Assembly: GCF_024600715.1 (NCBI RefSeq)
Contig: NZ_CP102332.1
Location: 3,038,001-3,102,000, forward strand
Reading direction: 5' to 3'
Length of the DNA: 64,000 nucleotides
Source: Streptomyces changanensis
GTDB lineage: Bacteria; Actinomycetota; Actinomycetes; Streptomycetales; Streptomycetaceae
Shown: in pieces, positions 19,030 to 27,374 of the stretch
Numbering within the stretch: position 1 is the stretch's first letter
Layout of the letters: each line of letters begins with the position of its first letter
Position numbers and translations under genes: made by a program
The notes under the pieces: model-generated
The model's database searches: none
What the model saw: the letters and a program-made list of their open reading frames with translations, nothing else
Told to the model about the DNA's origin: nothing

Positions 19030-19045
19030 AGTGGACTAGACCTTT
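19030..19045. promoter_or_regulatory. nagK: dre site (DasR operator) before nagK-nagA
   Basis: AGTGGACTAGACCTTT matches the 16-bp DasR element closely around the ACTAGACC core. It ends 13 bp before the first possible nagK start, where it could block the promoter. Confidence 0.85.
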
Positions 19046-19057
19046 CACGCCCCTCGG

Positions 19058-20023
19058 GTGAAACTGTCTCCCGTGAGACACGTCATCGCCCTCGATGTGG
19101 GCGGCACCGGCATGAAGGCCGCCCTGGTCGGGGCCGACGGGGCACTGCTGTACGAGGCGCGGCGGGCCACCGGGCGCGAGCGCGGCCCGGACGCCGTCGT
19201 GGGCACGATCCTCGACTTCGCGGCCGAGCTCCTCGCCCACGGTGAGGAGCGGTACGGCGTACGGGCCGAGGCCGCCGGCGTCGCCGTGCCCGGGGTCGTC
19301 GACCCCGTCGACGGCGTCGCCGTGTACGCCGCCAACCTCGGCTGGCGCGACGTCCCGCTGCGCGCCCTGCTGGGCGAGCGGCTCGGCGGGCTGCCCGTCG
19401 CGCTCGGCCACGACGTGCGCACCGGCGGGCTCGCCGAGGGGCGCGTGGGAGCGGGCCGGGGCGCGGACCGGTTCCTGTTCGTGCCCCTGGGTACCGGCAT
19501 CGCGGGCGCCATCGGCATCGACGGCACCATCGAGGCGGGCGCGCACGGCTGCGCCGGCGAGATCGGCCACATCGTCGTCCGTCCCGGCGGCCCCGCCTGC
19601 GGCTGCGGCGGGCGCGGCTGCCTGGAGACCCTGGCGTCGGCCGCGGCCGTGACCCGGGCCTGGGCGGAGGCGAGCGGCGACCCGGACGCGGACGCCGCCG
19701 ACTGCGCCGAGGCCGTCGCCTCGGGGGACGAGCGCGCCGTCCGCGTCTGGCAGGACGCCGTCGACGCGCTGGCCGACGGGCTGGTCACCGCGCTCACCCT
19801 GCTGGACCCCCGCACCCTGATCATCGGTGGCGGTCTCGCCGAGGCCGGGGAAACCTTGTTCACACCCCTCAGGGCCGCCGTGGCGGAGCGCATCACGTTC
19901 CAGCAGCGGCCCGCCATCGTGCCCGCGGCCCTCGGGGACACGGCCGGCTGCCTGGGCGCGGGGCTCCTCGCCTGGGACCTGCTCGCCGCCGAGCTCGCCA
20001 CCGACCTGGAGGTATCCCCCTGA
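19058..20023 (+). CDS. nagK: ROK-family N-acetylglucosamine/hexosamine kinase
   Basis: This 321-residue ROK sugar kinase has the ATP loop ALDVGGTGMKAAL, catalytic GHDVRTG (the usual ND is HD here), GTGIAGAI, and the zinc-binding CGCGGRGCLE. It phosphorylates a cytosolic amino sugar at C6. Its TGA overlaps the nagA ATG by 1 nt, so the two are translationally coupled. Start choice is uncertain: GTG at 19058 or GTG at 19073 (VRHVIALDVGG); neither has a strong ribosome site. Substrate could be GlcNAc or GalNAc. The dre site upstream favours GlcNAc regulation. Confidence 0.93.
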   Translation: MKLSPVRHVIALDVGGTGMKAALVGADGALLYEARRATGRERGPDAVVGTILDFAAELLAHGEERYGVRAEAAGVAVPGVVDPVDGVAVYAANLGWRDVPLRALLGERLGGLPVALGHDVRTGGLAEGRVGAGRGADRFLFVPLGTGIAGAIGIDGTIEAGAHGCAGEIGHIVVRPGGPACGCGGRGCLETLASAAAVTRAWAEASGDPDADAADCAEAVASGDERAVRVWQDAVDALADGLVTALTLLDPRTLIIGGGLAEAGETLFTPLRAAVAERITFQQRPAIVPAALGDTAGCLGAGLLAWDLLAAELATDLEVSP

Positions 20024-21303
20024 TGGCCGTTCACGCCGACCGCAAGGTCCTCGCCGGGGCCCGCGTGGTGCTGCCGACCGGCGTCGTCGAGGGTGGGCGG
20101 GTCACCGTCGAGGGCACCCGGATCACCGACACCACGGGCGGCCGCCCCGCCACCACCACGGACCGCCGCGCCACCGCTACCACCGCCACCACGACCGGCA
20201 CCGCGGGCCCCGCCGGCCCCTCGGGCCCCGCCCGCACCACTGGCCCCGCCGACATCGCGGCCGTCGCCGGCGCCGACGTGCTGGACCTCTCCGGGCACTG
20301 GGTCGTCCCCGGCTTCGTGGACCTCCACAACCACGGCGGAGGCGGCGCCTCCTTCACCTCGGGCACCCTCGACGAGGTGCTCCGGGGCATCCGCACCCAC
20401 CGGCTGCACGGCACGACCACCCTGGTCGCGTCGACCGTCACCGGCGACATGGACTTCCTCGCGCACCGCGCCGGCGAGCTGTCCGAACTCGCCGAGCAGG
20501 GCGACATCGCGGGCATCCACTTCGAGGGACCGTTCATCTCCCCGTGCCGCAAGGGCGCCCACAGCGAGGCGCTGCTGCGCGACCCGGACCCGGCCGAGGT
20601 GCGCAAGCTGGTCGACGCCGCGCGCGGCCACGCCCGCATGGTCACCCTCGCCACCGAACTGCCCGGCGGCATCGACTCCGTACGCCTCCTCGCCGAGCAC
20701 GGCGTCATCGCCGCGATCGGCCACACGGACGCCACGTACGAGCAGACCGTGGAGGCGATCGACGCGGGCGCCACCGTCGCCACGCACCTGTTCAACGCGA
20801 TGCCCGGCCTGGGCCACCGCGCGCCGGGACCGATCGCCGCCCTCCTGGAGGACGAGCGGGTCACCGTCGAGTTGATCAACGACGGTACGCACCTCCACCC
20901 CGCCGCCCTCGAACTGGCCTTCCACCGGGCCGGCGCCGCCCGGGTCGCCTTCATCACCGACGCCATGGACGCGGCCGGTTTCGGCGACGGCGTGTACAGC
21001 CTCGGCCCACTGGCGGTGGAGGTGCGCGACGGCGTGGCCCGGCTCGTCGAGGGCGGCTCCATCGCCGGCTCCACCCTCACGCTCGACACGGCGTTCCGGC
21101 GGGCGGCGACCGTCGACGGGCTGCCCGTCGAGGCGGTCGTCCAGGCCATCTCCGCCAACCCGGCGAAGCTGCTCGGCCTGTACGACCGGATCGGCTCCCT
21201 CGAACCGGGCAAGGACGCCGACCTGGTCGTCCTGGACGCCGACTTCGCCCTCGCGGGCGTGATGCGCAGGGGCGAATGGGTGGTTGAGCCCCAAGTGGGC
21301 TGA
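20023..21303 (+). CDS. nagA: N-acetylglucosamine-6-phosphate deacetylase
   Basis: This 426-residue amidohydrolase removes acetate from GlcNAc-6-P. Metal and substrate motifs are GFVDLHNHGGGG (His102, His104), HFEGPF, AIGHTDATYE, THLFNAMPGLGHR, ELINDGTHLHP and ITDAMDAAG with the catalytic Asp. Residues about 37-80 are a Thr/Gly/Pro/Ala-rich insertion between two strands of the N-terminal beta-sandwich. The family normally has a short loop there. It overlaps nagK by 1 nt. The product feeds the SIS-domain enzyme encoded upstream. Confidence 0.95.
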   Translation: MAVHADRKVLAGARVVLPTGVVEGGRVTVEGTRITDTTGGRPATTTDRRATATTATTTGTAGPAGPSGPARTTGPADIAAVAGADVLDLSGHWVVPGFVDLHNHGGGGASFTSGTLDEVLRGIRTHRLHGTTTLVASTVTGDMDFLAHRAGELSELAEQGDIAGIHFEGPFISPCRKGAHSEALLRDPDPAEVRKLVDAARGHARMVTLATELPGGIDSVRLLAEHGVIAAIGHTDATYEQTVEAIDAGATVATHLFNAMPGLGHRAPGPIAALLEDERVTVELINDGTHLHPAALELAFHRAGAARVAFITDAMDAAGFGDGVYSLGPLAVEVRDGVARLVEGGSIAGSTLTLDTAFRRAATVDGLPVEAVVQAISANPAKLLGLYDRIGSLEPGKDADLVVLDADFALAGVMRRGEWVVEPQVG

Positions 21304-21446
21304 TGATCCGGCCGTTTGCCGCGAGGTGGCCGGTCCAGGGGGCTGGGCCCGGCCGCCTTCCGTTTGGCATGATCGTGCACCGTGATCTTTCCGGGCCGGG
21401 CCTCCGCAAGCAGCCGGTCCACGACCTTCCGGGGGTGTTGGAACCG

Positions 21447-22373
21447 TTGATCCTCACGGTCACGCTCAACACCGCGCTCGACCTCACCTACACCGTGCCG
21501 GCGCTCGTGCCGCACGCCACGCACCGGGTGACCGACGTGGTGGAGCGCCCCGGCGGCAAGGGCGTCAACGTCGCCCGCGTCCTGGCCGCCCTGGGCCACG
21601 AGACGGTCGTGACGGGCTTCGCGGGCGGCCCCACCGGGGAGGTCCTGCGCGGCCTGCTCGCCCCGCTGCCCGTACGGGACGCCCTGGTGCCCAGCGCCGG
21701 CGCCACCCGCCGTACGGTCGCCGTCGTCGACTCCGCGAGCGGGGACACCACACAGCTCAACGAACCCGGCCCGGTGATCACCCCCGCCGAGTGGGCCGCC
21801 TTCCTCTCCGTCTACGCGGAACTGCTCGACGGAGCCCGAGCGGTCGCCCTCTGCGGCAGCCTCCCGCGCGGCGTGCACGTCGGCGCGTACGCCGAACTCG
21901 TCCGCCGCGCCCGCGCCGCCGGCGTGCCGGTGCTCCTCGACACGAGTGGCGAACCGCTGCGCCGGGGCATCGCCGCCCGACCCGACCTGGTCAAGCCGAA
22001 CGCCGACGAGCTCGCCGCCCTCACCGGCGCCCGCGAGCCGCTGCGCGCCACCCGCGACGCCCGCCGCCGCGGCGCGCACGCGGTGGTCGCCTCCCTCGGC
22101 GCGGAGGGGCTCCTCGCGGTCACCCCGGACGGCACCTGGCAGGCCGCCCCGCCCGCCCGCGTCGCCGGCAACCCGACCGGGGCGGGCGACTCGGCGGTCG
22201 CCGGCCTGCTGTCGGCGCTGGTCGAGGGGGCGCCCTGGCCCGAACGCCTGGCCCGGGCGACCGCGTTGGCGACGGCCACCGTGCACGCCAGGGCGGCCGG
22301 CGAGTTCGACGCCGACCGGTACGGGGAACTGCTGGAACGGGTGTCGGTCCGGGAGCTCGCCACCGCGGCCTGA
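21447..22373 (+). CDS. PfkB-family 1-phosphofructokinase/tagatose-6-phosphate kinase
   Basis: I chose the TTG at 21447, which gives MILTVTLNTALDLTY, the canonical family N-terminus, and 308 residues, the usual length. GGA lies about 6 nt upstream. The PfkB signatures are GGKGVNVARVLAALG and the C-terminal catalytic NPTGAGDSAVAG. LacC/FruK-type enzymes phosphorylate tagatose-6-P or fructose-1-P to a bisphosphate. Directly downstream lies a class II aldolase, which would split that bisphosphate to triose phosphates. It starts 143 bp after nagA, with the same orientation. Confidence 0.9.
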   Translation: MILTVTLNTALDLTYTVPALVPHATHRVTDVVERPGGKGVNVARVLAALGHETVVTGFAGGPTGEVLRGLLAPLPVRDALVPSAGATRRTVAVVDSASGDTTQLNEPGPVITPAEWAAFLSVYAELLDGARAVALCGSLPRGVHVGAYAELVRRARAAGVPVLLDTSGEPLRRGIAARPDLVKPNADELAALTGAREPLRATRDARRRGAHAVVASLGAEGLLAVTPDGTWQAAPPARVAGNPTGAGDSAVAGLLSALVEGAPWPERLARATALATATVHARAAGEFDADRYGELLERVSVRELATAA

Positions 22374-22392
22374 TCCGCCGTCACCCACGGCC

Positions 22393-22476
22393 ACGGTCCA
22401 CGGCTCACGGCCCGTGGCCCACGGCTCACGGCTCACGGCCCACGGCCCACGGCTCACGGCTCACGGCTCACGGCTC
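22393..22476 (+). repeat. 7-bp minisatellite, 12 units
   Basis: Twelve head-to-tail units of consensus ACGGCTC or ACGGCCC fill the gap between the kinase stop and the aldolase ribosome site; one unit reads GTGGCCC. It is non-coding and lies in the transcript leader of the aldolase gene. Confidence 0.95.
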
Positions 22477-22495
22477 ACGGCGGAAGGATCCGGAC

Positions 22496-23389
22496 ATGCC
22501 CCTCGTCAGCACCGCTGACCTCGTCGCACCGGCGCGGGCGGCGGGCCGCGCCGTCGCCGCGTTCAACGTCATCACCCTGGAGCACGCCGAGGCCGTCGCG
22601 GCCGGGGCGGAACGCGCCGGCCGGCCGGCGGTCCTCCAGATCTCCGAGAACGCCGTCCGCTTCCACGGCGGGGACCTCTCCGCCGTCGCGGCGGCCGCCT
22701 CGGCCGTGGCCCGCGCCTCCCGCGCGCCCCTCGCCCTCCACCTGGACCACGTGGTCACCCCGGAACTGCTGCACGCCGCCCACGCGGCCGGCATCGACTC
22801 GGTGATGGTCGACGCGTCGCGGCTCGGCTACGGCGACAACGTGAAGGCCACGGCGGAGGCCGTCCGCTGGGGCCACGCACGCGGCATGTGGGTGGAGGCG
22901 GAGCTGGGCCGCGTCGGCGGCAAGGCCGGCGAACCGCCGCTGGACGCCCACACCCCCGGCGTGCGCACCGACCCGGCGGAGGCCGTCGCGTACGTGGCGG
23001 AGACGGGCGTGGACGCGCTGGCCGTCGCGGTCGGCTCGACCCACGCGATGACGGAGCGGACGGCCACCCTCGACCACGCCCTGATCGCCGCCCTGCGCAC
23101 GGCGGTCCCGGTCCCGCTGGTCCTGCACGGCTCCTCGGGCGTCCCGGACGCCGAACTGCGGGCCGCGGTCCGCGCCGGCATGACGAAGGTCAACGTGGGC
23201 ACGGCCCTGAACACCGCCTACACGACGGCGCTCCGCTCCCACCTGGCGCGGCACCCCGCCGCGGTGGATCCCCGCCCCTACCTCACCGGGGCCCGCGAGG
23301 CGATGGCGGAAACGGTCGCCCGCTTCCTGACGGTGATCACCGGCGGCCCCGACCGACCCGACAGGACCGGCGCGACCGCCACCACCTGA
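22496..23389 (+). CDS. Class II ketose-bisphosphate aldolase
   Basis: This 297-residue zinc aldolase is of the FbaA/GatY/KbaY family. Zinc and catalytic motifs are LALHLDHV, the glutamate-bearing VEAELGRVGG, the Na/phosphate-binding AVGSTHAM and LVLHGSSGV, and the terminal GMTKVNVGTALN. GGAAGGA precedes the ATG. The family splits fructose- or tagatose-1,6-bisphosphate. Placement after a LacC/FruK-like kinase and an amino-sugar set suggests tagatose bisphosphate from GalNAc, but fructose bisphosphate fits equally by sequence. About 155 bp after the stop contain imperfect ~30-bp repeats with CCCGACACGT cores. Confidence 0.92.
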   Translation: MPLVSTADLVAPARAAGRAVAAFNVITLEHAEAVAAGAERAGRPAVLQISENAVRFHGGDLSAVAAAASAVARASRAPLALHLDHVVTPELLHAAHAAGIDSVMVDASRLGYGDNVKATAEAVRWGHARGMWVEAELGRVGGKAGEPPLDAHTPGVRTDPAEAVAYVAETGVDALAVAVGSTHAMTERTATLDHALIAALRTAVPVPLVLHGSSGVPDAELRAAVRAGMTKVNVGTALNTAYTTALRSHLARHPAAVDPRPYLTGAREAMAETVARFLTVITGGPDRPDRTGATATT

Positions 23390-23548
23390 CGGCCCGACAC
23401 GTTCCGACGAGAGGGCACGCTCTGACGGACCGACCTGTTCCGACGGCCCGACACGTACCGGCGGCCCGGCAGGACCTCACGGGCCGACACCTACCGCCGT
23501 CACGACAGGTCCTGACGGGTCCGCGGAGGGCAACGGGCCCGGCAGGTC

Positions 23549-24577
23549 CTAGCTGTCGCGGCGGAGCTGGCCCGGCTTGAGCCAGACCTGGTCGAGGTAG
23601 GCGTCACAGTCGTTGCCCGGCTCGCAGGACATCTTCAGGGTGTTCTCGCCCTTGTGCAGCTGGACCCAGGAGTACGTCTCGGTCCAGCCCTTCTCCCACG
23701 ACCCCTCCGGGGCGTGCGCGAAGTTCGACATGTTGATCTTGCGCGGCTTGCCGTTGTTGACCGTGAGGGACGCCTTCGCGTCCTTGCCGGGGACGCTGTA
23801 CGTCAGGAACAGCGTGTACTGGCCGTCCTCCGGCACGTCGACCTTCCAGCTGGCCGCACCGCCGACACCGTTGAACATCACGTACGCGCCGTCGGCGCCC
23901 TTCGCGCCCTTGACCTCCGTGCCGAGCACGGCGGGCGGGGTGAGCTGGAGCGTCGCCGCGTCCCGCTTCTGCGTCTGCGGCTGGGCCGCGCCGGGGTCGG
24001 TCGACGGGGAGGGCTGGGTGTCGCCCGGTTCCTGGGAGGCGGAGACCGAGGCGCCCGGGGCGGGGTTCGCCTTGTCCTTGTCGTCGTCGCCGTTGGTGAG
24101 GAGCGCCACAGTGATGCCGACCACCACCACGAGGACCACGGCGACGGCGCCGATCAGCAGGCCCTTGGTGTTGGGGCCGCCGCGACCGCCGCGACCCCCA
24201 TGCGCCGGGCCGGGCCGGGTGGGCGCGCCGCCCGGGTACGTCTCGGGCGCGGCGTACTGGGCGTGCGGCTGGCCGTACGGAGCGCCGGGCTGCTGGCCGT
24301 ACGGGGCGCCGGGCGCCTGGCCGTACGGGGCGCCGGGCGCCTGGCCGTACTGCGGCTGCGGCGGGACCTGGGGCCGCGGGCGCTCGCCGACCGCCCTGAC
24401 CTGGTTGTACGACGTTCGGGGGCGTCCGGGCTGACCGCTGGTCGGACCCGGGTAGCCGTAGCCGCCCTGACTGCCCGGCGGCTGGGCACCCGACGCCTGG
24501 CCGTCCGCGTACAGGTAGCCGAACGGATCGTCGTCCTCGGGCGTGCCCGCGCCATTGCCGTGGTTACCGGCAGCCAT
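23549..24577 (-). CDS. Membrane-anchored protein with extracellular CBM6/35-like domain
   Basis: The product is 342 residues. The N-terminal ~125 residues are cytosolic, low-complexity and Gly/Pro/Gln-rich, with a repeated GQAPGAPYGQ-type unit. One membrane helix follows (about 140-162, GLLIGAVAVVLVVVVGITVALL). A Ser/Pro/Ala linker leads to a C-terminal beta-sandwich (about 210-338) with strands YTLFLTYS, KINMSNF, WVQLHKGENTLKMS and the terminal AYLDQVWL. That pattern matches carbohydrate-binding module families 6/35. The protein probably binds cell-wall or environmental sugar. It is convergent with the aldolase. The ligand is unknown. Confidence 0.85.
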   Translation of the reverse strand: MAAGNHGNGAGTPEDDDPFGYLYADGQASGAQPPGSQGGYGYPGPTSGQPGRPRTSYNQVRAVGERPRPQVPPQPQYGQAPGAPYGQAPGAPYGQQPGAPYGQPHAQYAAPETYPGGAPTRPGPAHGGRGGRGGPNTKGLLIGAVAVVLVVVVGITVALLTNGDDDKDKANPAPGASVSASQEPGDTQPSPSTDPGAAQPQTQKRDAATLQLTPPAVLGTEVKGAKGADGAYVMFNGVGGAASWKVDVPEDGQYTLFLTYSVPGKDAKASLTVNNGKPRKINMSNFAHAPEGSWEKGWTETYSWVQLHKGENTLKMSCEPGNDCDAYLDQVWLKPGQLRRDS

Positions 24578-24642
24578 CCCTGGTCACTCCTCATCCGTGC
24601 TCGCCAGCCGTCACCGACCCCGGCGAGCCTACCCCGAACGGG

Positions 24643-26367
24643 CTACCCCGCCCGGCGGTGCACCTTGGCCCGGGACCGCTTCTCCATGTACATCCGCTGG
24701 TCGGCGGAGTTGAGCACCTCTTCGACGGACATCCCGCACTCGGCCCAGCCGATGCCGAAACTGGCGCCCACCCGGACCGCCCTGCCGTCGACCCGGATGG
24801 GCGGGATGATGCCGTTGCGCAGGCGTACGGCCAGGTCGGCGGCGTCGGCCGCGCCGAGGCCGTCGGCGAGGACGACGAACTCGTCGCCACCGAGCCGGGC
24901 GACCGTGTCCCCGTCGCGGACGCCGGCGCTCAGCCGGCGCGCCACCTCGATGAGCACGGCGTCACCGGTGTGATGGCCGAACCTGTCGTTGATCGATTTG
25001 AAGCCGTCGAGGTCGCAGAAGAGCACGGCGAGGCCCTTCCGGCCGTCGTCGACCTCGCCGTCCGGGGCGACGGCGTGGACGTGGCCGTCGTAGGGGCCGC
25101 CGGGCGCGGAGGGGTCGAAGTCGAAACCGTCCGCGCGGTAGGCGTGGTCGTACTCGTATGCGGAGGGGGCGGTGTCCGCGTGGCCGTTGCCGTACGCGGT
25201 GTCGTAGGCGGGTTCGAACCCGGCGGCGTCGCGGCCCGGCTCGAACCCGGCGGCGTCGGCGGCCGTGGCGCGGACGCGGTCGTCGGGGCGGGCGCACAGC
25301 CGGGCGCTGAGGCGGGCGCGCAGCTCTGCGCTGTTGGGCAGCCCGGTCAGCGCGTCGTGGGAGGCGCGGTGGGCGAGCTGCAGCTCGTGCCGCTTGCGCT
25401 CCTCGATGTCCTCGACGTGGGTGAGGAGGAAACGCGGCCCGTCGGCGGTGTCGGCGACGACGGAGTTCCGCAGGGAGACCCAGACGTACGTGCCGTCCCG
25501 GCGGGCGAGCCGCAGCTCGGCGCGGCCGCCCTCGGCGGAGGTGCGCAGCAGGGTGCCGACGTCCTCCGGGTGGACCAGGTCGGCGAAGGAGTACCGGCGC
25601 ATGACGGCGGCGGGCCTGCCCAGCAGCCGGCACAGCGCGTCGTTGGCCCGGAGGAGCCGTCCGTGCTGGTCACCGCCCATCTCGGCGATGGCCATGCCGG
25701 ACGGGGCGTACTCGAAGGCCTGCCGGAACGACTCCTCGCTGGCGCGCAGGGCCTGCTGCTCGCGCTCCAGCCGCACCAGGGCGCGCTGCATGTTTGCGCG
25801 CAGTCGGGCATTGCTGATCGCAATCGCCGACTGGGAGGCGTACATCTGGAGCGCCTCGCGCCCCCAGGCGCCGGGGCGACGGCCGTTGCGGGGCCGGTCC
25901 ACGGAGATGACGCCGAGGAGCTCGCGCTGCCCACCGGAGGTGTACATGGGGGCGTACAGCCGGTCGCGGGGGTGCCACTCGTCCTCGAAACGGGGCTCGG
26001 GACCCTCGGTGTGCCATTGCGGCACGTCGTCGTCTATGAGCACCCAGCCCTCGGTGTGCGGGATGAACCGGAGGTCCCCCCACGCCTCGCCCATGTGGAG
26101 GCGCCGCTCCCAGGAGACGCGGGAGCCGACCCGGCCGGTGATCAGGGCTTCCGCGGCGGCGTTCCCCGCGAAGGCGGCGACGACGAGGTCGCCGTCGGGG
26201 CGGACGAGGTTGACGCACGACAGCTCGTAGCCCAGGCCGGTGATGACACCGTCGGCGACCGTCTGCAGGGTGTCGGCCAGGCTCCGGGCCGTGTTGAGGT
26301 TGGCGACGACCTGGTGCAGCTGCCGCAGGGTCGCAAGACGGACGTACGGCTCCGACTCGGTCTCCAT
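24643..26367 (-). CDS. cdgB: Diguanylate cyclase CdgB (GAF-PAS-GGDEF)
   Basis: The product is 574 residues from the ATG with GGGAGAG upstream. A GAF domain (about 25-185) and PAS/PAC (about 205-340) precede a GGDEF domain. The catalytic site RLGGDEFVVL lies at about 493-497. An RxxD product-inhibition site (RDGD) sits exactly five residues before it. It makes c-di-GMP, the signal that arms BldD to hold back sporulation. The GGDEF domain is split by a low-complexity insert of about 85-90 residues (about 358-445, with AAGFEP twice) between HDALTGLPN and LFCDLDGF. Upstream lie a BldD-like box and an inverted repeat. Confidence 0.93.
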   Translation of the reverse strand: METESEPYVRLATLRQLHQVVANLNTARSLADTLQTVADGVITGLGYELSCVNLVRPDGDLVVAAFAGNAAAEALITGRVGSRVSWERRLHMGEAWGDLRFIPHTEGWVLIDDDVPQWHTEGPEPRFEDEWHPRDRLYAPMYTSGGQRELLGVISVDRPRNGRRPGAWGREALQMYASQSAIAISNARLRANMQRALVRLEREQQALRASEESFRQAFEYAPSGMAIAEMGGDQHGRLLRANDALCRLLGRPAAVMRRYSFADLVHPEDVGTLLRTSAEGGRAELRLARRDGTYVWVSLRNSVVADTADGPRFLLTHVEDIEERKRHELQLAHRASHDALTGLPNSAELRARLSARLCARPDDRVRATAADAAGFEPGRDAAGFEPAYDTAYGNGHADTAPSAYEYDHAYRADGFDFDPSAPGGPYDGHVHAVAPDGEVDDGRKGLAVLFCDLDGFKSINDRFGHHTGDAVLIEVARRLSAGVRDGDTVARLGGDEFVVLADGLGAADAADLAVRLRNGIIPPIRVDGRAVRVGASFGIGWAECGMSVEEVLNSADQRMYMEKRSRAKVHRRAG

Positions 26368-26472
26368 CGCTCGCTCTCCCCGAGACCTCGACAGCAACAA
26401 CTCCAGGTGTGTCAGCGGCTTCCTCGTGCGGGTGTTGACCGCCACTGAATCACAGCGAGCTGCGCACTCGGT

Positions 26473-26501
26473 ACACAGGGTCAACAATTACTGCCCTGTG
26501 T
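26473..26501. promoter_or_regulatory. Inverted repeat, candidate operator
   Basis: ACACAGGG and CCCTGTGT arms of 8 bp are separated by 13 AT-rich bases, in the divergent gap between cdgB and the flavin reductase gene. The binding protein is unknown. Confidence 0.55.
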
Positions 26502-26512
26502 GACTCAAGTCA
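26501..26512. promoter_or_regulatory. cdgB: BldD-like box upstream of cdgB
   Basis: TGACTCAAGTCA fits the BldD operator pattern TNAC, short gap, GTNA as a near-perfect palindrome, about 135 bp upstream of the cdgB ATG. cdgB is a known BldD target in S. coelicolor. Confidence 0.65.
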
Positions 26513-26611
26513 CAATAGCCAGCCCATTTCCCCGAAATTGCGAAGCGCAAATCGATCCTTGGACCTAGGACCCGGCGGGATCCCGCTGGTCCTCCGGCCC
26601 GATGCGGCCGG

Positions 26612-27187
26612 GTGGCGGGCGAGGTTAGCGTTCCCGGTGTGCTGCCAACAACTCGGACCCCGGTGTCAGTCTCCGACCTGCCCCATCCTGAAGGGGTGAG
26701 CGACGAGGAATTCCGTGCGGCGATGTCCCGCCTGGCCGGCGGCGTCGTCCTGGTGACGGCCGTGGAGCCACCGATGGACGAGGACGTGGGCATGACGGCC
26801 ACGGCCTTCATGTCGGTGTCGCTGGACCCGCCGCTGGTCCTGGTGAGCCTGCGCAACGGCTCCCGGATGGACGACCTGCTGGCGGAGCAGCCGCTGTGGG
26901 GCGTGTCCGTCCTCGCGGAGAGCCAGCGGCACATCGCGGGCCGCTTCGCGATGCGGGGCCGGATCAGCGACCGCCTGCTGTTCGCCGACATCCCGTACAC
27001 CCGCGGCGACCTGACCGGCGCGCCCCTCGTCGGCGGGGCGCTGGCCACGCTGGAGTGCCGCACCGAGCGGCGGGTGGAGGCGGGCGACCACACCCTGGTC
27101 ATCGCCCGGGTCCTGGCCACGGCCCTCCCGAGCCCGGAGGGCGCGCCCCTGACGTACTTCCGGGGCGCCTACCGCCACCTGGCCTGA
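26612..27187 (+). CDS. Flavin reductase domain protein
   Basis: The product is up to 191 residues of the FMN-binding split-barrel flavin reductase family. It has the usual order: FRAAMSRLAGGVVLVTA, GMTATAFMSVSLDPPLVLVSL, WGVSVLAESQRHIAGRFAM, and a C-terminal FRGAYRHL. It would reduce flavin with NAD(P)H for a partner monooxygenase, but none is adjacent. The start is uncertain: GTG at 26612, GTG at 26639 or GTG at 26663, all lacking a clear ribosome site. The segment before EFRAAM is not conserved in the family. Confidence 0.88.
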   Translation: MAGEVSVPGVLPTTRTPVSVSDLPHPEGVSDEEFRAAMSRLAGGVVLVTAVEPPMDEDVGMTATAFMSVSLDPPLVLVSLRNGSRMDDLLAEQPLWGVSVLAESQRHIAGRFAMRGRISDRLLFADIPYTRGDLTGAPLVGGALATLECRTERRVEAGDHTLVIARVLATALPSPEGAPLTYFRGAYRHLA

Positions 27188-27374
27188 ACACCGGCAGCCG
27201 GCCGCACGACGGGCGCGGGCGGTCGGCGGGCGGCGGGCGGGCGGGCGGCGGGCGGTACCGCCCCCGGTCAGGGGCGGTCAGGCCGTCAGAGTGGGTCGGG
27301 CCGGTCCGCTCCGGTCCAGTCCGGTCAGGGCCAGCCCGGCCCGGCCCGGTGAGCTCCGGCCCGGGCCGGGCCGG

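Noticed and set aside
16547..23389. The cluster as a secondary-metabolite gene cluster
   Set aside because: All genes are sugar uptake or catabolism enzymes; there is no assembly-line or tailoring enzyme.
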